A stretch of 47,484 nucleotides of DNA. It comes from Acidobacteriota bacterium. Its GTDB lineage: Bacteria; Acidobacteriota; Terriglobia; 20CM-2-55-15. Below, piece after piece: positions 8,629 through 16,075 of this stretch. The position numbers and the translations under genes are program-made. Numbering within the stretch: position 1 is the stretch's first letter; each line of letters opens with the position of its first letter. The DNA lies in contig JAHFTY010000006.1 in the NCBI GenBank assembly GCA_023265365.1, positions 1-47,484 of the forward strand, written 5' to 3'. The notes under the pieces were generated by a model that saw only the letters and a list, made by a program, of their open reading frames with translations, searched no databases and had not been told where the DNA came from.

Positions 8629-9471
8629 TCAGTAGTGATAAAACCCTCGCCCCGACTTTCTTCCCAGATATCCTGCATCCACCATCTTGATGAGCAGGGG
8701 GCACGCCCGGTACTTCGAGTCTCCGAGCCCTTCGTGGAGCACCTTCATGATGTCGAGGCAGACATCCAGGCCGATCAGGTCGGCGAGTGCCAGGGGACCC
8801 AGAGGATGATTCATGCCGAGCTTCATGACCTGGTCGATTGCTTCGGGGGTTCCCACGCCTTCCATCACGCAGAAGATTGCTTCGTTGATCATCGGCATCA
8901 GGACGCGGTTCGAAACGAATCCCGGATAGTCATTCACTTCGACGGCAGTCTTGCCCATTTTTTCGGCAAGTTCCTTCGTCGTTTGATAGGTCTCGTCCGA
9001 AGTGGCCAACCCGCGCACGATCTCGACCAGCGTCATCACGGGAACCGGATTCATGAAATGCATGCCGATGACTTTGCCGGCGCGCTTCGTTCTCGATGCG
9101 ATCTTCGTGATTGAAATCGAGGATGTGTTGGACGCCAGTATCACGCCGGGTCTTGCGATTTCATCCATTGCCGCAAAAATTTTCGACTTCAAATCGAAAT
9201 TTTCGACGACCGCTTCAACGATGAAATCCGCGTCTGCCATTGCGGCGTTGCCTGTCGTTCCGGTGATCCGCGAAAAAGCCGCGGATTTGTCGGACTCCGT
9301 GATCTTGTTTTTCGCGACTTCCCGTTCCAGATTCTTCGCGATCGTGCTCAGCGCACGGTCGATAAACCGCTGCTCAATATCGAGCAGAATGACATTAAAG
9401 CCTGCTTTTGCCGCAACATGGACGATTCCATTGCCCATCGTCCCGCCGCCGATCACGCCTATTGTTTTCAT
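8629..9471 (-). CDS. 3-hydroxybutyryl-CoA dehydrogenase
   Basis: A 280-residue single-function 3-hydroxyacyl-CoA dehydrogenase that interconverts acetoacetyl-CoA and 3-hydroxybutyryl-CoA using NAD(P). The Rossmann fingerprint GGGTMG (8-13) is at the N-terminus. The catalytic His138-Glu150 pair sits in [15 protein letters not shown], and the substrate-binding helix [16 protein letters not shown] and the C-terminal [11 protein letters not shown] are canonical. Its ATG overlaps the thiolase stop codon by 4 bp (ATGA), so translation is coupled and the two enzymes act in consecutive steps of short-chain acyl-CoA metabolism. Whether the flux is degradative or synthetic cannot be told. Confidence 0.95.
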   Translation of the reverse strand: MKTIGVIGGGTMGNGIVHVAAKAGFNVILLDIEQRFIDRALSTIAKNLEREVAKNKITESDKSAAFSRITGTTGNAAMADADFIVEAVVENFDLKSKIFAAMDEIARPGVILASNTSSISITKIASRTKRAGKVIGMHFMNPVPVMTLVEIVRGLATSDETYQTTKELAEKMGKTAVEVNDYPGFVSNRVLMPMINEAIFCVMEGVGTPEAIDQVMKLGMNHPLGPLALADLIGLDVCLDIMKVLHEGLGDSKYRACPLLIKMVDAGYLGRKSGRGFYHY

Positions 9472-10646
9472 CGTTCCACCGCAAGGGCCACTGCATTTCC
9501 ACCGCCGAGACAGAGCGTTGCAATTCCACGCTTCGCGTTCCGCCGCGTCATTTCATGGAGCAGCGTCACCAGAACGCGTGCTCCGCTGGCGCCAATCGGG
9601 TGTCCGAGCGCGACGGCTCCTCCGTTGACATTGACTCGTTCCGGATCCAGTTCCAGTTGTTCCATCACCGCAATCGCCTGCACTGAGAACGCCTCATTGA
9701 GTTCTACGAGGTCCACATCGCTCAGGTTCCAGCCGATCTTTGCGACAAGCTTCCGGACCGCTTTCACCGGAGCCATCATCACCAACGCGGGCTCAATTCC
9801 GCTGACCGCCTGTCCCGCAATCCGCGCGATCGGGGTCCTGCCGAGGGTGTTTGCCCGCTCGGCGGACGTCACCACCAGCGCTGCCGCTCCATCGTTGACT
9901 CCGGGCGCGTTACCCGCCGTTACAGTGCCGTCTTTCTTGAATGCCGGCTTGAGTGCGCGCAGCGTTTCGATTGAAGCGTCGGGCCGGGGCGATTCGTCGG
10001 TATCGAAGATCAGGGGATCTCCTTTTTTCTGCGGTATCGGAACCCCGGTGATTTCATCGTTGAATTTTCCGGCCTTTATGGCGGCAACGGCTTTTCGATG
10101 GCTGCTCAACGCGAACTCGTCCTGGCGCTCGCGCGACACTTTGTATTTGTCCGCGACGATCTCGCCGGTATTGCCCATATGGAAGTTTTCGTATGCGTCC
10201 CACAGCCCGTCGTGAACCATCGAGTCGATCAGGGCTCCATTACCGAGACGGTATCCGTCTCGAGCGTTCGGCAGCAGGTAAGGCGCATTGCTCATGCTCT
10301 CCATTCCGCCTGCAATGACGATTTCGGAATCTCCGGTCTGGATTCCCTGCGCGGCCAGCCCAACCGACTTCAACCCGGATCCGCAGACCTTATTAATGGT
10401 CATTGCGGCGACATCCGGCGGGAGTCCGCCCCGAAGCGCAGCCTGGCGTGCCGGATTTTGTCCGAGTCCGGCCGACACCACGTTGCCCATGATCACTTCA
10501 TCGACGAGCGCCGGATCCAGCCCGGCCCGTTCGACAGCGGCTTTGACGGCGATCGCGCCAAGCTGTGTCGCCGTGATGGATTTCAAAGTACCCTGGAATT
10601 TTCCAATGGGAGTTCGCACTCCACTGATAATGACGACGTCTCTCAT
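9468..10646 (-). CDS. Acetyl-CoA acetyltransferase (thiolase)
   Basis: A 392-residue type II thiolase that condenses two acetyl-CoA to acetoacetyl-CoA, or the reverse. The nucleophile Cys88 ([10 protein letters not shown]), His349 ([11 protein letters not shown]) and Cys379 (CLGGGNAV) are all present, and the length is normal for the AtoB/PhaA group. It is followed by 3-hydroxybutyryl-CoA dehydrogenase with a 4-bp overlap, making a compact two-gene acyl-CoA module. Upstream lies the tonB gene in the same direction, separated by a long palindrome that may end the tonB transcript. Confidence 0.95.
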   Translation of the reverse strand: MRDVVIISGVRTPIGKFQGTLKSITATQLGAIAVKAAVERAGLDPALVDEVIMGNVVSAGLGQNPARQAALRGGLPPDVAAMTINKVCGSGLKSVGLAAQGIQTGDSEIVIAGGMESMSNAPYLLPNARDGYRLGNGALIDSMVHDGLWDAYENFHMGNTGEIVADKYKVSRERQDEFALSSHRKAVAAIKAGKFNDEITGVPIPQKKGDPLIFDTDESPRPDASIETLRALKPAFKKDGTVTAGNAPGVNDGAAALVVTSAERANTLGRTPIARIAGQAVSGIEPALVMMAPVKAVRKLVAKIGWNLSDVDLVELNEAFSVQAIAVMEQLELDPERVNVNGGAVALGHPIGASGARVLVTLLHEMTRRNAKRGIATLCLGGGNAVALAVER

Positions 10647-10674
10647 GAGGGTAAAGTTAGCACAGATAAATGCG

Positions 10675-10740
10675 GAACGGCGGTGATCTGCCGCCGCTAC
10701 ATTCGATCGTTCCTGTAGCGGCGGCAGATCACCGCCGTTC
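10675..10740. repeat. Perfect 27-bp-arm palindrome after tonB
   Basis: The left arm 10675-10701 (begins GAACGGCGGTGATCTGCCGC) and the right arm 10714-10740 are perfect complements around a 12-base loop. Read on the minus strand it lies between the tonB stop and the thiolase start, so it could end or attenuate the tonB transcript. There is no T-run. The GC-rich arms and perfect pairing also fit a REP-like interspersed palindrome. No second copy of this exact sequence is in the window. Confidence 0.8.
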
Positions 10741-10754
10741 GATTCTTCCGGAGG

Positions 10755-11864
10755 TTATCGCAGGTTGAAATTCACTTCGATATTCAAGGCGACAGGCACC
10801 GGCACACCGTTCTGTTTCGCCGGGCTGAATTTCCACTGACGCAGCGCTTCGATCGCCTTTTCATCGAGGCCGAATCCGAGACTCCGCACCACTCGAACGA
10901 TCTGAACGGATCCGTCTTTCTGGACGATGGCTTCAAGGACGACCGTGCCCTGGTACCGGGCTTTGCGTGCTTCCTCGGAATACTGCGGATCGACCTTGTG
11001 AATGATCGAAGGAGCGCTCACGCCTCCACCAACTCTGAAGATACCGCCGCCGTATCCTCCGCCTTCGCCAGGCCCGACACCCGGTCCGCTTCCCGAACCA
11101 ACCCCGCGCCCGGTTCCGTTACCAATGCCGCCGCCGCTGCCCGATCCTGAGGACGGCGGTCCGGGAATCCCCTGGGGATCGCCGATGTTCAGCAGGTTCA
11201 AACTCGGCAACTGTGCCAACTGCGGTGCGACGACTGTCGGTTCAACGATCAGCGTGGGATCCGGATTCTTCGGCGGTTCCGGATCCGGCGGAACGAATTG
11301 TTTGTCTGCCGGACGAGGAAGTTTTCCAAGGGACGGCGGAGTGAGTTGGTGCTTTCCGCCGCCGCCGCCGCCGCCCGAGGACGTGTCCAGTTTCGGGAGG
11401 TTCAGAACGAGGGACTCCGGCTGGACCAGCATCACGTTGGTGGCTGTCGCAATTGGCGTTTTTGAAGACGTTGCCCAGGGAATCAGGGCCAGGATGACGA
11501 TGCCGGCATGAACTCCCACCGAGAGGAGACCGGAAAGTCCCGCGTTCTTGTCTTTCGACCAGATCTCGTCGACTTCCACCGGGGTGGCGGTCGTTTCAAT
11601 TTTGCGCGGATGCAGCGTGTCCTGAATGAGTTCTCGCAGACCGGACGCCAGTGAGGTGTATGCGGAAGGCTGCTCCACAAGCTTGCTGAGCGCCGACATG
11701 TCTTTCTCTGCAGTTATTTCAACCCGGGCTTGAGGGTTCCTCCGCTCATCCCGCATTTCACGCAGTTGGCTGACGAGCGAGGAAAACCACGATTCGCCGT
11801 CGGAAATCGAAGTTCCGGTTACGAATACACTTTCGCCTGGCTCGTTGTTTTGTTTAGGTTTCAT
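10755..11864 (-). CDS. TonB-family energy transducer with long N-terminal extension
   Basis: A 369-residue TonB protein that would pass energy from the inner-membrane ExbBD complex to outer-membrane receptors. The single membrane segment is at about residues 112-130 (LLSVGVHAGIVILALIPW) rather than at the extreme N-terminus, leaving about 110 cytoplasmic residues. A Pro/Gly-rich spacer spanning the periplasm follows (about 150-285). The C-terminal TonB domain (about 286-369) has DPQYSEEARKARYQGTVVLE, the DGSV turn and ALRQWKFSPAKQNGVPVPV. No exbB or exbD is in the window. It is divergent from lspA with 88 bp between. Confidence 0.92.
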   Translation of the reverse strand: MKPKQNNEPGESVFVTGTSISDGESWFSSLVSQLREMRDERRNPQARVEITAEKDMSALSKLVEQPSAYTSLASGLRELIQDTLHPRKIETTATPVEVDEIWSKDKNAGLSGLLSVGVHAGIVILALIPWATSSKTPIATATNVMLVQPESLVLNLPKLDTSSGGGGGGGKHQLTPPSLGKLPRPADKQFVPPDPEPPKNPDPTLIVEPTVVAPQLAQLPSLNLLNIGDPQGIPGPPSSGSGSGGGIGNGTGRGVGSGSGPGVGPGEGGGYGGGIFRVGGGVSAPSIIHKVDPQYSEEARKARYQGTVVLEAIVQKDGSVQIVRVVRSLGFGLDEKAIEALRQWKFSPAKQNGVPVPVALNIEVNFNLR

Positions 11865-11937
11865 GCCCTTTGTCTGACCTCAGTTGAAATAGCTCCATAA
11901 GACTACCATATTTGCCGGGAGCTAAGGGCAAATCCTC

Positions 11938-11943
11938 TATAAT
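11938..11943 (+). promoter_or_regulatory. Candidate -10 element for a leaderless lspA transcript
   Basis: A consensus TATAAT ends 9 bp before the lspA ATG, so transcription would start within about 3 bases of the start codon. No Shine-Dalgarno lies before the ATG. The -35 is weak: TTGCCG at 11912-11917 gives a long 20-bp spacer. Confidence 0.5.
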
Positions 11944-11952
11944 TCTGAACCG

Positions 11953-12450
11953 ATGGCATCGAAATTCCACGCGCGTTACCCTTACCTGATTCTGATGCTC
12001 GTCACGCTCTGCCTCGACCGCTGGACCAAGTCCATCATTCAGTCCCGATTCTCCCTGAATGAATCGATTTCGGTAATAGACGATTTCTTTAACATTACGT
12101 ATGTAACAAATACCGGCGTGGCCTTTGGAATTTTTTCATCGATCAGTTCACCCACAAAAGCCATGCTCCTCTCCCTCTTTACGGCGGTGGCGGCCGTCGT
12201 TGTGGTCGTGTACAGCCTCCGGAGTCCGGCAGGCGACCGGTTGCTGCAGGTCGCCCTTGCCTCTATTCTCGGCGGCGCGCTGGGCAATCTTTACGACCGG
12301 GTCAGCTATGGCTACGTGATCGACTTCCTGGAGTTCTATTACCGCAGCTACCACTGGCCGTCATTCAACGTTGCCGATTCCGCGATTTCTACCGGAGTCG
12401 TCCTTCTCGCCATCGAGATCGTGCGTAATGAAACTCACGCCCGGACCTGA
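11953..12450 (+). CDS. lspA: Lipoprotein signal peptidase (SPase II)
   Basis: A 165-residue inner-membrane aspartyl protease that removes signal peptides from diacylglyceryl-modified prolipoproteins. Four hydrophobic segments are visible. The two catalytic Asp motifs are present: GNLYDRVSYGYVIDFL and FNVADSAISTGV. The N-terminal CLDRWTKSII and ITYVTNTGVAFGIF stretches are also typical. Its substrates would include the diheme lipoprotein at 40.1 kb. The last 23 bp overlap the start of rluD, so the two are probably co-transcribed, a common bacterial pairing. Confidence 0.97.
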   Translation: MASKFHARYPYLILMLVTLCLDRWTKSIIQSRFSLNESISVIDDFFNITYVTNTGVAFGIFSSISSPTKAMLLSLFTAVAAVVVVVYSLRSPAGDRLLQVALASILGGALGNLYDRVSYGYVIDFLEFYYRSYHWPSFNVADSAISTGVVLLAIEIVRNETHART

Positions 12451-13345
12451 CGACAAAGGGTTGCGCCTCGACCAGTTTCTCTCGCGGCATCTGGAGTCCG
12501 TCACTCGATCTCAGATTCAACACCTCAACCGGTCGGGATCGGTCCACATTAACGGCCGGCTCGAAAAAGCCGGGTACCGTATTCGAGGAGATGAAACGGT
12601 TGAGATCGAACTGAATACCTCCGAACCGGTTACTCTCACACCAGAGCAAATCCCGCTCCAAATCTACTTTGAGGATGAGGATCTGGCCGTCATCGAAAAG
12701 CCGGCAGGCCTCGTGGTCCATCCCGGCGCCGGAATCCAAAGCGGTACGATCGTTCACGCGCTCCTCTATCACTTTCAGAAGCTCTCGGACTTTGGCGGCG
12801 AAGCTCGTCCGGGAATTGTTCATCGGATTGATAAACGGACTTCCGGGCTTCTCATTGTGGCAAAAAACAATCCCGCCCACGCGTTGCTCGGCCGGGCGTT
12901 TCAGGATCGAGCCGTGGAGAAGAGGTACACCGCTCTGGTGCACGGGAAAGTCGCACGACCATCGGGTACGCTGCAGACACCCATTTCGCGGCATCCTTCG
13001 ATTCGAACCCGGATGGCGGCGCGTGCCGGCCAGGGTCGTCAGGCCTACACCGAGTACCGGTTGATCGAGGGTTTTCGCGCGTTTTCTCTTCTGGACGTCG
13101 GGATCAGGACGGGTCGCACTCATCAAATTCGAGTTCATCTGAGCGCGATGGGCCACCCCGTGGTCGGCGATGATGTGTACGGAGAGAAAGCCCAAAAGGC
13201 CTTCGTCCGGAAGTACGGCAGCCTGGGCCGGTACTTCCTCCACGCGAAGTATCTTCGGTTTACTCATCCCAGGACCGGAGTGGAACTCCAATTCCAATCC
13301 CCGCTCCCGGCAGAGTTGCAGGATTTCCTTTCGCGCATAAGATGA
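12428..13345 (+). CDS. RluA-family 23S rRNA pseudouridine synthase (RluD-like)
   Basis: A 305-residue enzyme that isomerises uridines in 23S rRNA. An N-terminal S4 RNA-binding domain (about 1-65; RLDQFLSRHLESVTRSQIQ) is followed by the RluA catalytic core with the catalytic Asp in HRIDKRTSGLLIVAKN. It also has VVHPGAGIQSGTIVHALLYH and RTGRTHQIRVHLSAMGHPVVGD. The length and S4 domain fit RluD better than RluA or RluC. The start at ATG 12428 (MKLTPGPDDKGL) lies inside the 3' end of lspA; longer in-frame versions would overlap lspA needlessly. The rnpB promoter appears to lie in its last codons. Confidence 0.93.
   Translation: MKLTPGPDDKGLRLDQFLSRHLESVTRSQIQHLNRSGSVHINGRLEKAGYRIRGDETVEIELNTSEPVTLTPEQIPLQIYFEDEDLAVIEKPAGLVVHPGAGIQSGTIVHALLYHFQKLSDFGGEARPGIVHRIDKRTSGLLIVAKNNPAHALLGRAFQDRAVEKRYTALVHGKVARPSGTLQTPISRHPSIRTRMAARAGQGRQAYTEYRLIEGFRAFSLLDVGIRTGRTHQIRVHLSAMGHPVVGDDVYGEKAQKAFVRKYGSLGRYFLHAKYLRFTHPRTGVELQFQSPLPAELQDFLSRIR
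13316..13343 (+). promoter_or_regulatory. Candidate rnpB promoter inside the rluD 3' end
   Basis: TTGCAG (13316-13321), a 16-bp spacer and TAAGAT (13338-13343) would start transcription around 13350, about 9 bases before the P1 helix of RNase P RNA. Pattern match only. Confidence 0.4.
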
Positions 13346-13358
13346 TACCCTCTGAAAC

Positions 13359-13718
13359 GGCAGGCAGACGGGTGATCGCTTTCTGAAAAGAGAGAGGAAA
13401 GTCCGAGCTCCACAGGGCAGTGTGCTTCGTAACTCGATGGCCCGTAAGGGACGGAAAGTGCCACAGAAAATATACCGCCCCGATTTTCCAGATCCGGGGT
13501 AAGGGTGAAAAGGTGCGGTAAGAGCGCACCAGCGGTCCGGTAACGGGCCGGCTTGGCAAACCCCACACGGAGCAAGGCCAAATAGGGAAACGACGGACGG
13601 CCCGTCCAGTTTCCGGGTAGGCCGCTCGAGCTTCGGGGAAACCCGGAGCCCAGATGAATGATCGCCGCTTCGTTTCGCAAGAGACGGAGTACAGAACTCG
13701 GCTTATAGTCTGCCTGCC
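13359..13718 (+). ncRNA. rnpB: RNase P RNA, bacterial type A
   Basis: The catalytic RNA that trims the 5' leader of pre-tRNAs. The ends pair as helix P1: GGCAGGCAGAC at 13359-13369 with GTCTGCCTGCC at 13708-13718. The hallmark conserved blocks are present in order: GAGGAAAGTCCGAGCTCC near 13394, ACAGGGCAGTGTGCTTCG, GTAAGGGTGAAAAGGTGCGG, AGGCCAAATAGG and ACAGAACTCGGCTTATAG before the 3' P1 strand. The total of about 360 nt is normal for type A. A short stem (CAAGACTC 13720-13727 with GAGTCTTG 13748-13755) follows, then a long palindrome with a T-run at 13792-13878. ORFs read on either strand here are spurious. Confidence 0.97.
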
Positions 13719-13791
13719 GCAAGACTCGGTAATAAACCTGCTCTAGGGAGTCTTGAAGAAGAAAAGAATCTGTAGTGAATGTGTCGAATTT

Positions 13792-13874
13792 AACTAACGA
13801 GGCTGCGCTTCAGACCGACATAGGGCAATCGCGGATAGAGCACCACATCGGTCTGAAGCGCAGCCTCGTTAGTT
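13792..13874. repeat. Perfect 27-bp-arm palindrome downstream of rnpB
   Basis: The arms 13792-13818 (begins AACTAACGAGGCTGCGCTTC) and 13848-13874 are perfect complements around a 29-base loop. On the plus strand the right arm runs into TTTTT, so it can act as an intrinsic terminator for rnpB. It also separates rnpB from the epimerase gene. Its arm length equals that of the palindrome at 10675-10740 but the sequence is unrelated. Confidence 0.8.
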
Positions 13875-13896
13875 TTTATCCGGGAGACAACAGGGA

Positions 13897-14862
13897 ATGC
13901 CTAATTACGTCGTGACGGGTGGAGCGGGGTTCATCGGATCGCATATCGTCGAAGAACTTGTTCGCCGCAGCCAAAACGTGAAGATCATCGATAATTTTTC
14001 CACCGGAAAATGCGAAAACCTCGATTCGTTTGGACGTGACGTCGAAGTCATCAATGCCGACATCAGTTTGTCGGACAATCTGGTCAGCATCTTTGCCGGC
14101 GTGGACTACGTGATTCACCAGGCAGCTATTCCATCGGTTCCCAAGTCCATCATCGATCCCCGGACTTCCCACAATGCCAACGTGAACGGAACCTTGAATG
14201 TCCTGATCGCGGCTCGCGACGCGGGTGTCAAGCGCGTGGTCTATGCCTCGTCGTCTTCGTTGTATGGGGACAGCCCGACGCTTCCGAAGCATGAAGAGAT
14301 GATGCCCAATCCACTCTCGCCTTATGGCGCGCAGAAACTTTTCGGCGAGATGTATGGACAGGTGTTCACGAAAGCCTACGGACTCGAGACCGTTGCGCTT
14401 CGCTACTTCAATGTCTTTGGCCCGCGCCAGGATGCCGGCTCACAATACAGCGGAGTACTTGCGAAGTTCATTCCGGCGGTTCTACAAAACCGGCGGCCCG
14501 TGATCTATGGCGATGGCCTTCAGTCGCGCGACTTCACCTTCGTTCAGAACGTCGTCGAAGCGAACCTTCTTGCGTGCGCCGCTCCGGGTGCCGGCGGCGA
14601 GGTGTTCAATATCGCGTGCGGCGATCGCATCACGGTCAACGAGATGTTGGCTGGCATCAACGAGATCCTTGGAAAGAAAATCGAGCCGATCCACGAAGAG
14701 CCTCGAGCCGGCGACATCAAGCATTCGCAGGCGGAAATCAGCAAGGCGAAGACGAAATTGAACTACCAGCCCAGGGTGAGTTTTCTGGAAGGATTGCGGC
14801 GCACCGTCGACTGGTACGCCGCCCATGTCGATTCCGGAGTGAAGCCGGCCGCTACTGTCTGA
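13897..14862 (+). CDS. NAD-dependent nucleotide-sugar epimerase (SDR)
   Basis: A 321-residue extended short-chain dehydrogenase, most like UDP-glucose/UDP-GlcNAc 4-epimerases. The NAD-binding GGAGFIGSHI is at residues 8-17. The catalytic Ser region (YASSSSLYGDSP) and the Tyr-x3-Lys pair in SPYGAQKLFGE are intact. ALRYFNVFGPRQ and RDFTFVQNVVEANL are typical of this group. It supplies activated sugars for surface polysaccharide; the exact substrate cannot be assigned. GGGAG lies 10 bases before the ATG. Its last 11 bp overlap the convergent outer-membrane gene. Confidence 0.92.
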   Translation: MPNYVVTGGAGFIGSHIVEELVRRSQNVKIIDNFSTGKCENLDSFGRDVEVINADISLSDNLVSIFAGVDYVIHQAAIPSVPKSIIDPRTSHNANVNGTLNVLIAARDAGVKRVVYASSSSLYGDSPTLPKHEEMMPNPLSPYGAQKLFGEMYGQVFTKAYGLETVALRYFNVFGPRQDAGSQYSGVLAKFIPAVLQNRRPVIYGDGLQSRDFTFVQNVVEANLLACAAPGAGGEVFNIACGDRITVNEMLAGINEILGKKIEPIHEEPRAGDIKHSQAEISKAKTKLNYQPRVSFLEGLRRTVDWYAAHVDSGVKPAATV

Positions 14863-16060
14863 CCGTTATCTCAAGCTCGGAGGTCGCGATCCCGCCCTTT
14901 CCATCGGCTGCGGTCGCGCGGACGGTGTATTTACCCGGTGTCAGGCCGGCCGCCCGGAACATGACCTTATCTCCGGTCCCTTCGACCTTCCCTCCCGTCG
15001 ACGTCCAGGAGTAGGTCAGTGAGTCATTGTCCGCGTCGAAGCCGGTGGCGACGATCGATGCGGATCCGTCGGCCGGGATTTCCGTGTTATCGGCTTCGAG
15101 AGCCAGAACCGGATAGTGGTTGTTGCCTACGGACTTGACCGGTTTTGTATAGCTCAACCCAACCACCAGGCCGGTCCGCTGGCGGTTATTCGGGAACTTC
15201 CGGTCGAACTTCGTGTTGATCGTATACCCCGCGCTAAACGTCAGACCGCGGTCCAGCAGAAGCACGCGAAGGCCTCCCCTCACATCGGAAGGGTTAATGA
15301 CCGTGACGCTTGCCGCGTTTGGCGAACTTGCGCCGACGGCGGTGCTGGTGACGTACTCGAAGATCCCCTGAATGGGATGCGTCGATGGAAACACCAGGCC
15401 CAGTCCGCTTCGAAGCTGGTCCTTCAGCTTGATCGGGCGTGGATCCTTGCCGTCGCGGGTCGCCGTGAATCCCATCGTCGAGTGGAGCAGGAAATCATGG
15501 AACTTCCACGGCATCGCCGACGTGAATATCAGGTCGATACCTCCATCGGTCTGCCCCGTGCCGAGGCCCTTTTTCGGATCGGCAGTTCCGAATTTAACGA
15601 AACCCTTGATCGCCATTCCACCGACGTTATCGGGTTGCCGCCACACGCGATATTTTCCGGAGAGGTAGGCGTCGCCGGGACCCTTCTGGAATCCGGATTC
15701 GGCATAGGGAAATTCCGGATTGAATCCGGTTTGCACGACATTCGATACCTTGACCTGACGCTGAGTTTCGAAGGTTCCCGTCACTGTCAGGCGCGAGATG
15801 ACGCCGATCGAAAACGATACGGGAAAGGTGTTGATGTCGACATCCTTCGGAGTGCGGTCGAGGTTGCTCCAGCCGGCTCCAAATGAAAACTGACCTTTGT
15901 TCAGCGTTTCCACCGAAGGCACAGTGAACAAACCACGATCGCCGGTGAGTGTGGCGCTTTGTTTTTCAATGCGAGTTTGCTTTGCGATTCGTTCGGCATC
16001 CTGCGCGTGAAGTGAGGTTGCCACAGCCAGTAGGAACATTGGGACAAGGAATCGTTTCAT
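14852..16060 (-). CDS. Outer-membrane beta-barrel protein with C-terminal PKD-like domain
   Basis: A 402-residue exported protein. The ATG at 16060 begins MKRFLVPMFLLAVATSLHAQ, a clear signal peptide, with GGGA eight bases upstream; a TTG at 16066 would add two residues. Residues from about 40 to 315 have the alternating polar/aromatic pattern of a transmembrane beta barrel (FSFGAGWSNL, FSIGVISRLTVTGTF, AYLSGKYRVW, LTFSAGYTINTKF). About residues 325-402 form an Ig/PKD-like fold (NDSLTYSWTSTGGKVEGTG, PGKYTVRATAADGKGG). PKD domains bind glycans or proteins and are usually outside the membrane, here perhaps in the periplasm. No specific family recognised. The divergent M1 gene starts only 15 bp away. 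Confidence 0.8.
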   Translation of the reverse strand: MKRFLVPMFLLAVATSLHAQDAERIAKQTRIEKQSATLTGDRGLFTVPSVETLNKGQFSFGAGWSNLDRTPKDVDINTFPVSFSIGVISRLTVTGTFETQRQVKVSNVVQTGFNPEFPYAESGFQKGPGDAYLSGKYRVWRQPDNVGGMAIKGFVKFGTADPKKGLGTGQTDGGIDLIFTSAMPWKFHDFLLHSTMGFTATRDGKDPRPIKLKDQLRSGLGLVFPSTHPIQGIFEYVTSTAVGASSPNAASVTVINPSDVRGGLRVLLLDRGLTFSAGYTINTKFDRKFPNNRQRTGLVVGLSYTKPVKSVGNNHYPVLALEADNTEIPADGSASIVATGFDADNDSLTYSWTSTGGKVEGTGDKVMFRAAGLTPGKYTVRATAADGKGGIATSELEITVRQ

Positions 16061-16067
16061 GTACAAT
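16039..16067 (+). promoter_or_regulatory. Promoter for a leaderless M1 aminopeptidase transcript
   Basis: TTGGGA (16039-16044), a 17-bp spacer and TACAAT (16062-16067) make a good sigma70-type promoter ending 8 bp before the ATG at 16076. It overlaps the first codons of the divergent barrel gene, because no other space is available. No Shine-Dalgarno is present. Confidence 0.6.
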
Positions 16068-16075
16068 CCCGATTT

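Noticed and set aside
13264-13722. 152-codon ORF antisense to rnpB
   Set aside because: The region is RNase P RNA with matching P1 strands and conserved blocks; the ORF is a common false annotation.
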